Shown here one piece after another: positions 30,101-38,167 of a stretch of DNA of 64,000 bases. The translations under genes were made by a program, and so were the position numbers. Where the stretch lies: positions 1 through 64,000 of the forward strand of contig NZ_JABFVK010000026.1 of assembly GCF_013362815.1 (NCBI RefSeq), read 5' to 3'. The stretch comes from Hamadaea sp. (GTDB taxonomy: Bacteria; Actinomycetota; Actinomycetes; Mycobacteriales; Micromonosporaceae). The notes beneath the pieces were generated by a model. It was given only the letters and a program-made list of their open reading frames with translations. It made no database searches and was not told the DNA's origin. Position 1 is the first letter of the stretch. Each line of letters starts with the position of its first letter.

Positions 30101-33100
30101 ACGACCGCCGATGTCAGTTCGCTGCACCTCGTGGGAGCGCTGGCCCAGGCGGTGGAGACCGTCGCCCGCAGCGACAACGGCAAGCACACTCGGCCGGCCG
30201 ACGTCCTCGGCCGTCATCCGCTCACCCGCCGGTCCCGGCGGGAGCTGGACGGCGTCAGCCCGGCCGACGTCGGACTGGCCGCCCAGATCGAGTTCCAGGC
30301 GAAGCTGCTGATCGCCGATCCCCAGTCGCACGCCCACCAGCGAAACTTGCTGATCCTGCTCGCCCGGGCGGGCGTGACCCCGCTCGACGCCGGTCATCAG
30401 GCTCGGCAGGCCGTGCTGCGGAACCTCCTTCAGCACAACCTCGCCCAGCGTATCGACGCGATGCTCAGCCGGCCGGACAACGTCTGGGAACGAGTACGCG
30501 AGGCGCTGCTCCCCGACACCGTGAACGCGCCGACGCCCACGGTGTCGCAGGGCCGGCGCGGGTTCCGGGTCGTCATCCCGGCAGCCGCCGAGTCCACGGG
30601 TTCGCTGTCGACGCCGCCTCATAAGCCGCTGCATCCGTTCGTGGCCCGGCGACTCGGCCCGCGACGGGCACGCCGTTTCGAGCGGCGCGTCGCGGCGTCG
30701 CGTTTCTGGGTCGATCGGTTGCTCACCGACCGGATGAACGACTGGCCCAGCCGGACGCTGGCCCACGCCGCGCGTACCGCCCTGTGGGTGCCGAAGTTCA
30801 TCGTGAAGCGAACGCTGTCGTTGTTCACGACCAAGGTGCGCCATCAGCGCCCGTGGCGGGTGTTCGCCGTCAGCTCCGTCAGTGGAGTGACGCGCGTCCA
30901 GCTGCCCGACGGCACCAAACGATTCGTCTGGTATACGAAGACCACGGCTAGCAAGGCGGTGAATCGGCTCGGCGGGCTTCGGTTCTCCTCGTACACCGGG
31001 GTCCCCGAGAAGGGTCCGCGACCGGGCGAGCACCGGCCCGGGCCGGACGGGCCGCCCCCGATCGTGCTGTTCCCGGAGAGCGGCCGCATCGGACTCGACG
31101 CACTGAACGCGCTGGCGAGTTTCCTGCAGCATTGGGTGCCGTTCACGACCTTCTCGGTCAAGAACAGCAGCGGAATCGGCACTCCGATGCCGATCGGCAA
31201 CTCCGACAGCGAGGCTGGCCGGACGGTCGTCCGAGCCCACGTCGTCGGCAACGGCGGCACCGTCGTCCGGTCGAATCCCTCGCACGAGCAAAGCCACCGC
31301 GTCAGCGCGACGCTCTACGTCTTCGTCGGGACGTTCATCAACGTCTCGATCAGATTGCCCAACGGCGAGGTGAAATCGTTCTACCTCTGGCTGGGTGGGC
31401 AAGGCACACCGGTCTCCGGCAGCTTCGACTACGACAAGATCATGGCCGAGGTGAACAAGTTCCTGGAGGCGTACCGGGACGAGCGAGCGACCGCCGATCC
31501 GGTCCGAGCCGCGTGGCGGTTGCGGAAAGCACTCGTCCGCCATTTCCGCGACGCCGGTCTGGACCTCAACTGGACGATTCAACCGCTGGTGTTCGAGGCC
31601 GGATACTCCCACCGGTACCTTCCGATGGGCGACCTGCCGTCCAGCGTCGGCGACGACATCGAACCGCACGGCCCGTTCACGCAGACCAACGACCAGATCG
31701 GCGTTCAGACCAACCCGAACGTCTCCGCCAGCGTCATGGCGGTCTCCCTGAAGTGGCTGGGGCGCATCCTCGCCAGCCCGTTCCGTCCGATCTCGACGGT
31801 GCGGGCCATCCGGGCGGGTTTCGGCCGCAGCGTGTTCCGCAGCTGGGTGGTGCGTCAGGACGTCGGCCAGTTCCTCGATCCGGCGAGTTTGACGCCGACG
31901 GTGGCCCCCGAAGCGGCTCGCCCCGGTTCCGACCCCGATCTCGAGCTCGACGTACAGCTCTCGCCGGACGAAGTCGCCGACCTGGCCGATCGCTATCGCG
32001 TGCTGCACCACACCCGCGTACGGGGTCTCGCGCTGGCTTCGGAAATGGCGCGCATCGAGGCGCTCGCCGAGGTCAGTCCCGAACTGCGCGCCGCGCTCGA
32101 GGCCGCCCGCAATCAACCACCGCTCCCGGCGGCGGCACCGCCGACCACCTTAGGGCCCGATCCGGTCGCGGTCCTGCTCGCGGGAGGCCAGGTCGCGCCG
32201 CCCAGCACCGTCGACACTCAACGTCACCTGCAGAACCTAGGGGTACGCCCCGGCGACCGCCCGCCGCTGCATCCGCATCCGGGAGGCACCTGGCTCAACA
32301 CCTCCAACGACGGCGGGCTCACCGTTCCCGGGCGGTCTGACAACTGCCTGACCTGGCTGGTCAGCGCGTATCACACCTACTTCGGCCGGCCTTCCGTCGC
32401 GCCGGCCAACTTGACCGGACAGGGTTTCGCCGCTCGCATTCTCGAGACTTGGGCGGGCACGGCCTTCCAGGCGCAGCCCGACGGCGTGCAGGGGCTGGCC
32501 GAGATCGAGGAGCACCTGCGGCAGACCCTTCCGCCGGACGCCGAGGCCGGGCCGATGGCGTTCGTCATCGTCGCCGATCCGCGCGACCGCACCGCCGCGC
32601 ACGGGTACGCCGTCTTCGCCCGGCGCGAGGCCGATCCGGACAATCCCGGCCAGACCAAGATCGTGTTCTACTACGCCGACCACGGCAGCACCACCGGTGA
32701 TGTGAACCGCCCGCCGATCGACCCGGACGCCAAGATCTACTCGATGATCTTCGACCAGACGGGCACGGCGGTGCAGGCTCCGGCCACCACCCGGACCAGC
32801 GGCCGACGACTCGACCACGCACTGGTCGCCGGGCGGCCGGACGCCACTGGAGCCCGCACGCTGGTCAGGCACATCCGCACTCTGCTGTCCACTCCCGACA
32901 CGCCGCCGGCCGCAGTCCTCGCCGACCTCGAACGGCAGCTCGGCGACATGGGGCTCGAACCGGGTGGCACCCATCGGCGCTGGCGACGGCTGGCGGGATT
33001 GACGACCGGGTCCACCCCCGACGTCGACGCCTTCCTCACGCTGATGCGCGAACCCGCCTGGCGGGCGGCGTACCTGCGGGCGCTGGACACTCCGGACGAG

Positions 33101-36100
33101 GTCGCGAAAGTCCTCACCGGCCTGCCGGACGGCGATCCCCAGCTGCGGATCGCGCTTGCGGCGATCTTCGCGGCCGACCCCGCTCCCGCGTACGCCGGAC
33201 GGACCGACCGCGAGGCGATCGACCTGGTGACGCAGCTGGTCGCGGGCGACTTCCGGTTCGAGCACCCCACGACGGCGGCGGTCTCCGGCAACGAGGTGCA
33301 GCTCGCCACCTCACCGACCGTGTCCAGAACCGTCCGAGTCGAGTACGCCGTCCTCCCACCCGGCGAGCACACGCGCCTGAGCTGGGACGCCGACACCCGA
33401 ACGTTCCGGCTGGCCATCGCGCACGACCTCGACGTCACGACGCCGGAGGCACAGGTGCGGATCGCCCGGGAACTGGCCCGGGTCCAGCTGGGCGGGGCGG
33501 ACTTCCGTTCCGAGCACTCCGCTGCCGACGACATGTTCCTGGATGTGCTTCAGGCGTACAGCTATGTCGGCATCGCGGACGTCGGCCACGTCCTGGCGGC
33601 GAACCGGCCCCCGGGCCTGACGGGCGCGGAGGGTGACACAGCCGCGGCGGCGCGCCTGGTGCAGCGGAGCCGAGCCGAGGCGGACCGGGTCCTGCGCGTT
33701 CTGCTGGCGGCGGTGGCGGTCGACCCGGCCGCCGCCGCGACGATCGTCCGGTTGCTGGCCGCCGACGCGACCAACGGTGACCAGCCCGGACGGCATCTCG
33801 CACGCTTGGTCGGCGATCTGGACCTTCCGCCGGGCCACAGACGCGGCGTCGACGAAAAGCGACAGCAAGTCGGACAGTTGGTGGCGGCCACGCTGGCGGT
33901 CGCGCGGGCCGATCTCGACCGGGCTCTCACCGGGCAGGTCGCGGAGAACGAGTTGCCGAGCATCGTCGTCGCGGCGATCGATCACGCGCTGTTCGTCCGG
34001 TTCGCCGCGCATGCCCGGCTGGCCACGCCCGGAGTCAGCCGGGATTCGGTGCTTTCTGCCACGACAGCGACGTTCGACGCGACCTTCCTGACCGACGCCG
34101 AGGCCCGGCGAGCGGCGATCCTGGCGAGTCTGGCTGGGCGACCGAACAGCCCGGATGCGGTGACCTTGCCACGGTTGGCCGGCACTGGTGGAGCGCTGGA
34201 TCTGGCTCTGCAGGCGGCATTGCGCGCGGAGGCGGCGACGCTCGGCTTCCCCGATCCGTCGCGGGAGGCCGCCGTGCTGGCCCGCTGGGGGCCGGACCTG
34301 CACCGCCTCGGCGGGCGGGGAGCCAACCCGTCCGTGGACGATCACGTGGAGGCCGAGCGGGACCTCGTCCGGCGTACGCTCGCCGACCCCGATCGGGTGT
34401 CCATTCAGGACGGCCCGAATGGTGACGCCTTGGTGTTGTTCCAGAAGCGGTTCACCGGCCCCGACGGGCGTACTCGGGTCGTCGAGGTCACCATCCACGT
34501 GCACCGGTTCCTCGCCGACCGGGCGGCGTACATCGCCGACGTTCAGGTCGCCACCGACATGCGCATCGACTTCGGCCGGCCCATGTCGGGTTCGCCACCT
34601 CGCCGCGTCCTGGTACGCACGCTGCTGACCGACCGGGTGCACGTCGACGACTCGGCCGACGACTTGATCGCGCACAACCTGGATCAGACTACGCAGCACG
34701 CCCGAGCGGCACTACTGCAGGCGGCGACGGCCCTCGCCGTGACGCTCACCGAGGACGGGGACGGGTATCGATTGACCTGGCCGACCGGCGAGGGGCCGAC
34801 CCGGGTGGTCCTCACCGTCGCGCCGACCCGAGGCTCCTCGATCGCCGAGGTACGCCCGCCGCGGCCGGGCAGCGAGACGTGGGTGATCCAGGTCCCGCCC
34901 AGCCGCATGACGCATACCGGTTTGCCGCTGGACCTCGCCGAAGCCCTGGGCATGGCGCTGGGCCAGCATCTCGCGCTCGCCGCCGGCACGCCCTCGGCCC
35001 ATAAGCCGACGACGATCGCGCGCGCCGCCCGGCTGGCCGCCGTCGCAACCGCATTGGTCACGGCGTCGCCCATGCCGTCGGCCTGGACGACGCGGGCTCG
35101 CGCCGCACGGTTGGCGGCCGAGGCCCATACCCTCATCGAGGGGCTGGGACTACGCCAGGACCAGCCGGAGCACGTCGCCCGCCGGACGGAGCTGACCCGG
35201 CTGACCACCGAACTGTTCGGCGATGACGCGGCCACCCGAGTCGAGTCGGCGCTGTCCGAGCTGGGCGGGGCCGTCGAGGATCTGACCGACCCCACGCAGC
35301 GGGCGTACGCCGAAGCGGCCCGTCGCCGGGCGCGCGCCACCGAGCGGGGCCGCCTGATCAACGACATTCTGCTGGAGCGGCACCGGCCGGGGCTGACGGC
35401 CGACGTCGCGACGCTCTCAGACCTGCTGACGGCCGGTTCGCCGGTCACCGGGGAGGGTCTGGCGAGGCGGCTGTTCACCGGAACGCGAGACATCCTGCTC
35501 TCCCGGGGGTTGACCGTGGAGGCCCACCGGCGGCTCGGCGGCGACACCGTCGTCACCGTTCGGCACGACGGTCTCACCGGCCCGGTGACGATCACCGTAC
35601 GCTCCAGCCCGCTGGCCGCTGGAACCGCGGCGCATCTGCGCGTCGATCCCGAGAGCCGGACCGTCGTCATCACCGTCGCGGAGGGGATGACGGCCCCGAA
35701 CGTCTTGCTGCACTTGGCCGGAGCGCTGACCCAGGCGCTGGAGACGATCGCCCGCACCGATCACGACCGGCAGACCGCCCCGGCCGACGTCCTCGGCGAT
35801 CACAAGCTGACCCGCGCCCTGCGGCGCGACACCGACGGGCTCAGTCCGGCCGACATGGCGCTCGTGGCGCAGATCCAGCGGCAGGCGGGGCAGCTCGACG
35901 CCGACACCCGCCCGATGGTGCTGGCGAACCTGATGATCCTGCTGCACCGAGCGGGCGTACGCGACGGTCAGCAGCACTCGACGCTGCGACGGCGGCTGCT
36001 GCTCCAGGCACTGCCGCCGTCGACCGCGCGCCTGGTGGAAGCTCTGCTCGCCCAGGACTCCCGGCTCACGGCCCAGCTACGAGGCACGCTTCCGGGGCAG

Positions 36101-38167
36101 CTCGGCGTACCGACGCCGACCCGATCGGTCGGCCGGCGGGTGTTCACCGTCGCTCGCCTGCCGACCCTGGGACTGGAGTCGTCCGGATCGCTCAGCACCC
36201 CGCCCCATCAGGCGCTCCAGCCGACCGTACGCCGCATCGCCGGTCGGCGGGCCACGCGCCTGGAACGGCGGATCGCCGCCCGGCGCTTCAAGATCAACCG
36301 AATGGGGTCGGATCGCATCGACGCCATGTCCAGTCCGGTCGCCGCCGCGCTGAGCCGGTCGATCCTGTGGCCGGTGAAATTCGTGCGAGGACGTCCGTGG
36401 GCGTTGCTCACCGGCAAGGTCCGCTACCAGCGTCCGTGGCGCGTGTTCGCGTTCAGCAACACGACGGCGTACTCCCGGCTGCGGCTGCCCGACGGCAGTC
36501 ACACCTGGGTGGCGTACACGAAGACGACGGCGACCCGGGCGGTCAACCGGCTGGGTGCGATCCGCTTCTCGACTTTCACCCCGTGGAAGGACAACGCCGA
36601 CCCGCAGCACGGTCACGACAATCCCTACGGGCCGACCGGCGTGCCGCCGGGTTACCTGTTCCCGTTGACCGGCCGGGTCTGGATGGACACGATCGCGTCC
36701 ATCCTCAACGCGTTGCCGTTGATCTCGGTCAGCGCGGAGAACGGCAGCGGCATCGGCACGCCCTTCCCGTTCGGCAACAAGGACGCCGAAACCCGGCCCA
36801 CCACCGTGCGATCGCTGGCCAACCTGGGCGACGGCGTGACCGGCTTCGTCGGGCGTTCGGAACCGTCCGGCACGCTGAGTCAGACCCACTCCTTCACCAG
36901 CTACGCCTTCATCGGCACGTTCCTCGACGTGAAGATTGGCGGCGTCAAGCAGTTCTACATCTGGATCGGCGGCCAGGGCCTCGTCGTCAGCGGCAGCGAG
37001 CAGTACGACAAGCTGATGTCGGATCTCGCCGAGATCCGCCAGGACGCGCAGAGCCGCCCGCGCGGCCTCCGCGGCCTGGTCCGGCTGTTCCGGTCGATCA
37101 ACCGCTACCGCAAGATCTTCGCCGACGCCGGAATGGAGTTCCAGCCGTTCGTCTTGGAGGTCGGCTACTCCCACCGGTACACGCCCTACCTGGACGCCCC
37201 GGACGAGCTGGGCTGGGACGTCGAGAACGTCCACGGCGACGACGACAACTGGCACGGGCCGTTCACCCAAGGCAACGACCGCGCCGGGTTGCAGACGAAT
37301 CCGAACGTCGCGATCTTCGTGGGTGCGTTCTCCCCACGCCGGCTTCTGCGATTCCTCCTCAACCCGGTCAACCCCAAGGCGTACGCACGCGGAGCCCGGC
37401 GAATCCGAACCTGGGTTCAGCGGCCGGACCTCGACGAGACCCTGGGTCTCAGCACGGCGCCGCCGGCGCTGTCGGCCGGCCAGTCCACTGCGACGGCGAG
37501 CACACGCCTGCCCGACGCGGTCAACCGGGCCCTCCGCGATCGATATCGAGAACTGCTGACCGCGCGCCCGCGTACTCCGGCGGAGGCGAACGAACTCGAC
37601 GGTCTGCTCCGCCTCGCCGCCACCAACCGGCGGCTGAACCACCTCTTCGAGCAGGCCCGCAACCGGCTGGCCGGCGGCCCGAGCCGACAACCGCGCGGGC
37701 CGAACAACCCCGGCGGTCAAGCCCCCGGAAACCCGGGACCGGGCAACCTTGGCGGCCCGACCGGTGGGTCGCCCGGGAATCCCGGCCCGCGGACGGCCGC
37801 GGCGGAGGCCGCCCGACGGCAAGCCTTGGGGATGGATCCGGCCACCGGCAAGTTCCGGCAGGCCGAGGCGGAGACCGCCCGGCGGATCGAAGAGCTGCTC
37901 GGCATCGAACTCGAGCGTTCGACGAACCCGAACGTGGACTGGGTCGACCCCGTCTCCGGCTTGACTTACGACGCCGTCGGCAACTTCGACGCCGCGTACT
38001 TCGATCGGCAATGGCCGAACCTGCAGATCAGGATCATCGATCACCTGCTCAAGGCGGACCGCGTGCCGATCGACGTCTCGCGGTTCACCCCCGAGCAGAT
38101 TGCTACAGTTCAGCAGTTCCTCACCGACAACGGGCTCGGCCCGCGCGCCTTCCTGGTAGGTGACTGA
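24119..38167 (+). CDS. Giant T7SS polymorphic toxin with two Tox-PL modules and a C-terminal toxin domain
   Basis: The product is 4,682 residues. Residues 1-100 are a WXG domain (MAAWGGDGGTTF), and about 125-330 carry hydrophobic helices in a CpnT-like N-terminal region. Residues 340-470 form an Ala/Gln coiled coil, 475-584 APPQG repeats, and 590-760 an acidic linker. Residues 824-2685 and 2686-4519 are two collinear copies of one module. Each opens with a papain-like Tox-PL domain: Cys881/His965/Asp991 and Cys2743/His2828/Asp2854. Tox-PL enzymes deamidate target glutamines or cleave proteins. A Gly/Pro linker precedes a separate small C-terminal domain (4558-4682). The start is GTG at 24119. 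The stop overlaps the probable immunity gene as TGATG. It is the main predicted cargo of the neighbouring secretion system. Confidence 0.85.
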   Translation: MIELWDFGEPWNRIRDALIWLGSGGSNWPQANEDQIRELATAWQAVGERLQSGLSEANSAAADLMAAWGGDGGTTFAQQWQHLGHEAPQMLVDIILNGYDGNPPLVGSLEQSALDIEYDKISTLIEVAVVIIEIFVIIVTAWLAFWAAWGAAAARIAVGRATIWTIMRELIANAIRSFGQRGLSEGLKEELKRWAKHTIKFEVAKEIGAETGVDITAQLVQKYGLHTRTGWDTKKTVASGLGGALGAGLSFATPIGEKIAGNVANKVGKGLVNLGTRAVDEFVTEIGAEFGANGIVYNNWQPNFSNLGNRIGSGMVRDYTSEKANLSGLALDLGKAALGLETSTQATANAARQAARTAATQAETAAQQARQQATAAQNAAATATQQAQAAQQRANDANAAANAAAARYGVDLPEAAQARQAAEAANRQAEIAQRGAVQANAAAQVAGTSATQAEEAARQARADADRIPAPAGAPPTAPPNGAPPEGAPPEGAPPVAPPQGAPPEGAPPQGAPPVAPPQGAPPQGAPPQGAPPVAPPQGAPPEGAPPQGAPPQGAPPAVPPQGAPPAAPPQGAPPAAPPQGAPPTGSQPGGQSGQPSAPPQSPETARSEPGGQSSTAPDDGTAARTEGPPRTDTPPTADVNGGQLGAGPNTVGGNASTVSAAPQNTADTRGRRRADEAGRDDGESTEPDESTRLSPDDEEGLKLGDEPEVKPRNELDDTGENDQHEGDQHDNPDDEGETAGPPKKVSARLTIAIAQLVLNASAEAQAAAHTATRANALAQALASPDGQVQIIGPDSLTLGDDLNSDEPDVPPGRPPMGSLPLQGLLPDGAMIPATMADVQRHLQALGVRPGEAPPVHPHPGGTWIGTSNDGGLTVPGRSINCLLWAPSVHSTYYGHPSVAPANGLSVGHPAAVLQAWAGAPFGTSDPTQGLAEVEERLRQALTGDADAGPMAFVAVVDPRDTNAAHMYAVFVRREAHPTNPGETQIVFYYADHGSTTAEPNRPDIDPNSEISSIIFDHTGAVVQPDTETRKDSQLAYTLVAGRPTGDGKASLLAQVTTLLAPDTTAIGRRKALDAIEDGLRAMGLEPGGTPVRWSNFRKLATSANPDAELFLQLIQEPDWRAAYERALGASADVAQAFTGVPTQSAARTIALATIFATNAAPTYAGDPATVAFVSAIAQNDFQFQTQPDVSFDGNEVHITFEEMWPRTVRVEYGLLPGDTEVELLLDGDEFRLVLRHGLKLSDVAVQARLRVMIAHELTRVRHGETEYRSNRPDVREDYYDVLQDFSYRAVSDIGQALAANRPDGASTVRADRVAAHRLAEAARAENDRMMRLLLAAVAIDPDLAPVVARLLATEATSGAARSIARLTGDLTFPSGRGRTAQRQRTRTAQLLAASLRIAGEHLANELSQQPGDNELASILDEAVDRALFIRNAAQARMNAQNADPRGVLPTSKADFTSTFVAEATQNRQEILDELDRRRSEAAEGQAEPSEVVLPGLRGSGATLDASLRSAIIAAAARLGFAAPGREAAMLAQLGGALAALGGLTGDPSTTDIVDAARAIIRDTLARPDRVSLADRASGDADLLFQRQITDAQGNAQVVAVTVHVLRSLEHRVAYVSQVQLTSSFAEDFGRPTTGETPRRVRVTTQRLAHRPTDVGDDLGLTTPASAEAAVQAAVTQVASALGLSVVEVGHGNTYEITLPGGTGPIRVHVRAGGVRGNAAAEVRPPRGRSGTWEVRVATAEVSRTGLVLGVAEALGLTVATYLDQTTGRPDPEQARRIALAARLAVVAAARTATPPGTVNPRSDRLSAEAHSLIEDLGLRLDQPGYGARRAEIATLLSQVFGPSAATTVDDLLTELGRPAAALTDPRENQHAEAARRATEQRAERQAITDILLDQQQSGLVTGLPALTQLQATGPALTGAELAAHLAATLASIERGLTLTAHGQDGSTTFVTVTHSALSGPISVRVQPGVLPAGTGAHLSIDLGTRTVTIIVAEGTTADVSSLHLVGALAQAVETVARSDNGKHTRPADVLGRHPLTRRSRRELDGVSPADVGLAAQIEFQAKLLIADPQSHAHQRNLLILLARAGVTPLDAGHQARQAVLRNLLQHNLAQRIDAMLSRPDNVWERVREALLPDTVNAPTPTVSQGRRGFRVVIPAAAESTGSLSTPPHKPLHPFVARRLGPRRARRFERRVAASRFWVDRLLTDRMNDWPSRTLAHAARTALWVPKFIVKRTLSLFTTKVRHQRPWRVFAVSSVSGVTRVQLPDGTKRFVWYTKTTASKAVNRLGGLRFSSYTGVPEKGPRPGEHRPGPDGPPPIVLFPESGRIGLDALNALASFLQHWVPFTTFSVKNSSGIGTPMPIGNSDSEAGRTVVRAHVVGNGGTVVRSNPSHEQSHRVSATLYVFVGTFINVSIRLPNGEVKSFYLWLGGQGTPVSGSFDYDKIMAEVNKFLEAYRDERATADPVRAAWRLRKALVRHFRDAGLDLNWTIQPLVFEAGYSHRYLPMGDLPSSVGDDIEPHGPFTQTNDQIGVQTNPNVSASVMAVSLKWLGRILASPFRPISTVRAIRAGFGRSVFRSWVVRQDVGQFLDPASLTPTVAPEAARPGSDPDLELDVQLSPDEVADLADRYRVLHHTRVRGLALASEMARIEALAEVSPELRAALEAARNQPPLPAAAPPTTLGPDPVAVLLAGGQVAPPSTVDTQRHLQNLGVRPGDRPPLHPHPGGTWLNTSNDGGLTVPGRSDNCLTWLVSAYHTYFGRPSVAPANLTGQGFAARILETWAGTAFQAQPDGVQGLAEIEEHLRQTLPPDAEAGPMAFVIVADPRDRTAAHGYAVFARREADPDNPGQTKIVFYYADHGSTTGDVNRPPIDPDAKIYSMIFDQTGTAVQAPATTRTSGRRLDHALVAGRPDATGARTLVRHIRTLLSTPDTPPAAVLADLERQLGDMGLEPGGTHRRWRRLAGLTTGSTPDVDAFLTLMREPAWRAAYLRALDTPDEVAKVLTGLPDGDPQLRIALAAIFAADPAPAYAGRTDREAIDLVTQLVAGDFRFEHPTTAAVSGNEVQLATSPTVSRTVRVEYAVLPPGEHTRLSWDADTRTFRLAIAHDLDVTTPEAQVRIARELARVQLGGADFRSEHSAADDMFLDVLQAYSYVGIADVGHVLAANRPPGLTGAEGDTAAAARLVQRSRAEADRVLRVLLAAVAVDPAAAATIVRLLAADATNGDQPGRHLARLVGDLDLPPGHRRGVDEKRQQVGQLVAATLAVARADLDRALTGQVAENELPSIVVAAIDHALFVRFAAHARLATPGVSRDSVLSATTATFDATFLTDAEARRAAILASLAGRPNSPDAVTLPRLAGTGGALDLALQAALRAEAATLGFPDPSREAAVLARWGPDLHRLGGRGANPSVDDHVEAERDLVRRTLADPDRVSIQDGPNGDALVLFQKRFTGPDGRTRVVEVTIHVHRFLADRAAYIADVQVATDMRIDFGRPMSGSPPRRVLVRTLLTDRVHVDDSADDLIAHNLDQTTQHARAALLQAATALAVTLTEDGDGYRLTWPTGEGPTRVVLTVAPTRGSSIAEVRPPRPGSETWVIQVPPSRMTHTGLPLDLAEALGMALGQHLALAAGTPSAHKPTTIARAARLAAVATALVTASPMPSAWTTRARAARLAAEAHTLIEGLGLRQDQPEHVARRTELTRLTTELFGDDAATRVESALSELGGAVEDLTDPTQRAYAEAARRRARATERGRLINDILLERHRPGLTADVATLSDLLTAGSPVTGEGLARRLFTGTRDILLSRGLTVEAHRRLGGDTVVTVRHDGLTGPVTITVRSSPLAAGTAAHLRVDPESRTVVITVAEGMTAPNVLLHLAGALTQALETIARTDHDRQTAPADVLGDHKLTRALRRDTDGLSPADMALVAQIQRQAGQLDADTRPMVLANLMILLHRAGVRDGQQHSTLRRRLLLQALPPSTARLVEALLAQDSRLTAQLRGTLPGQLGVPTPTRSVGRRVFTVARLPTLGLESSGSLSTPPHQALQPTVRRIAGRRATRLERRIAARRFKINRMGSDRIDAMSSPVAAALSRSILWPVKFVRGRPWALLTGKVRYQRPWRVFAFSNTTAYSRLRLPDGSHTWVAYTKTTATRAVNRLGAIRFSTFTPWKDNADPQHGHDNPYGPTGVPPGYLFPLTGRVWMDTIASILNALPLISVSAENGSGIGTPFPFGNKDAETRPTTVRSLANLGDGVTGFVGRSEPSGTLSQTHSFTSYAFIGTFLDVKIGGVKQFYIWIGGQGLVVSGSEQYDKLMSDLAEIRQDAQSRPRGLRGLVRLFRSINRYRKIFADAGMEFQPFVLEVGYSHRYTPYLDAPDELGWDVENVHGDDDNWHGPFTQGNDRAGLQTNPNVAIFVGAFSPRRLLRFLLNPVNPKAYARGARRIRTWVQRPDLDETLGLSTAPPALSAGQSTATASTRLPDAVNRALRDRYRELLTARPRTPAEANELDGLLRLAATNRRLNHLFEQARNRLAGGPSRQPRGPNNPGGQAPGNPGPGNLGGPTGGSPGNPGPRTAAAEAARRQALGMDPATGKFRQAEAETARRIEELLGIELERSTNPNVDWVDPVSGLTYDAVGNFDAAYFDRQWPNLQIRIIDHLLKADRVPIDVSRFTPEQIATVQQFLTDNGLGPRAFLVGD
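25541..25870 (+). repeat. Tandem 15-base APPQG-type repeats in the giant gene
   Basis: Roughly twenty imperfect 15-base units encode APPQG, APPEG and shorter APPV variants at residues 475-584. They form an extended proline-rich linker between the export/coiled-coil region and the toxin modules. The DNA identity of neighbouring units suggests length changes by slippage. Confidence 0.85.
26588..32173 (+). repeat. Module A of the giant protein, headed by Tox-PL domain 1
   Basis: This is the first of two in-frame module copies, with a period of 5,586 bases (1,862 residues). It opens with VQRHLQALGVRPG and HPHPGGTW, and carries GRSINCLLW (Cys881), AAHMYAVF (His965) and FYYADHG (Asp991). Later landmarks are TVRVEYGLLPG, RPWRVFAVSS, YTKTTASKAVNRLG, SSGIGTPMPIGN, WLGGQGTPVSGS, FEAGYSHRY and GPFTQTND. 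The later parts, about 1,600 residues, match no family I know. They are shared block by block with module B. Confidence 0.85.
32174..37675 (+). repeat. Module B of the giant protein, headed by Tox-PL domain 2
   Basis: The second copy is collinear with module A: VDTQRHLQNLGVRPG, GRSDNCLTW (Cys2743), AAHGYAVF (His2828), FYYADHG (Asp2854), TVRVEYAVLPP, RPWRVFAFSN, YTKTTATRAVNRLG, GSGIGTPFPFGN, WIGGQGLVVSGS, LEVGYSHRY and GPFTQGND. In the blocks I compared, half or more of the residues match module A, so this is an old duplication under selection rather than a recent copy. Both Tox-PL active sites are kept. Confidence 0.85.
37790..38164 (+). other. C-terminal toxin-type domain of the giant protein
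   Basis: The last 125 residues are set off by a Gly/Pro/Asn linker. They carry WVDPVSGLTYDAVGNFDAAY, then IIDHLLKADRVPIDVSRFTPEQIATV, and end in FLVGD. This order (Asp...YDAxG...HLLKAD...hDhSxFTxxQ) resembles a small domain found at the C-termini of Rhs/CdiA and T7SS polymorphic toxins, where such tips are usually nucleases or other killing domains. The biochemical activity is not assigned. Confidence 0.55.

Noticed and set aside
29843-32116. Minus-strand frame of about 750 residues within the giant gene
   Set aside because: It is antisense to module A, whose blocks are conserved in module B on the plus strand only.
36077-38044. Minus-strand frame within module B
   Set aside because: Same reason: it is the shadow of a sense frame with conserved protein blocks.
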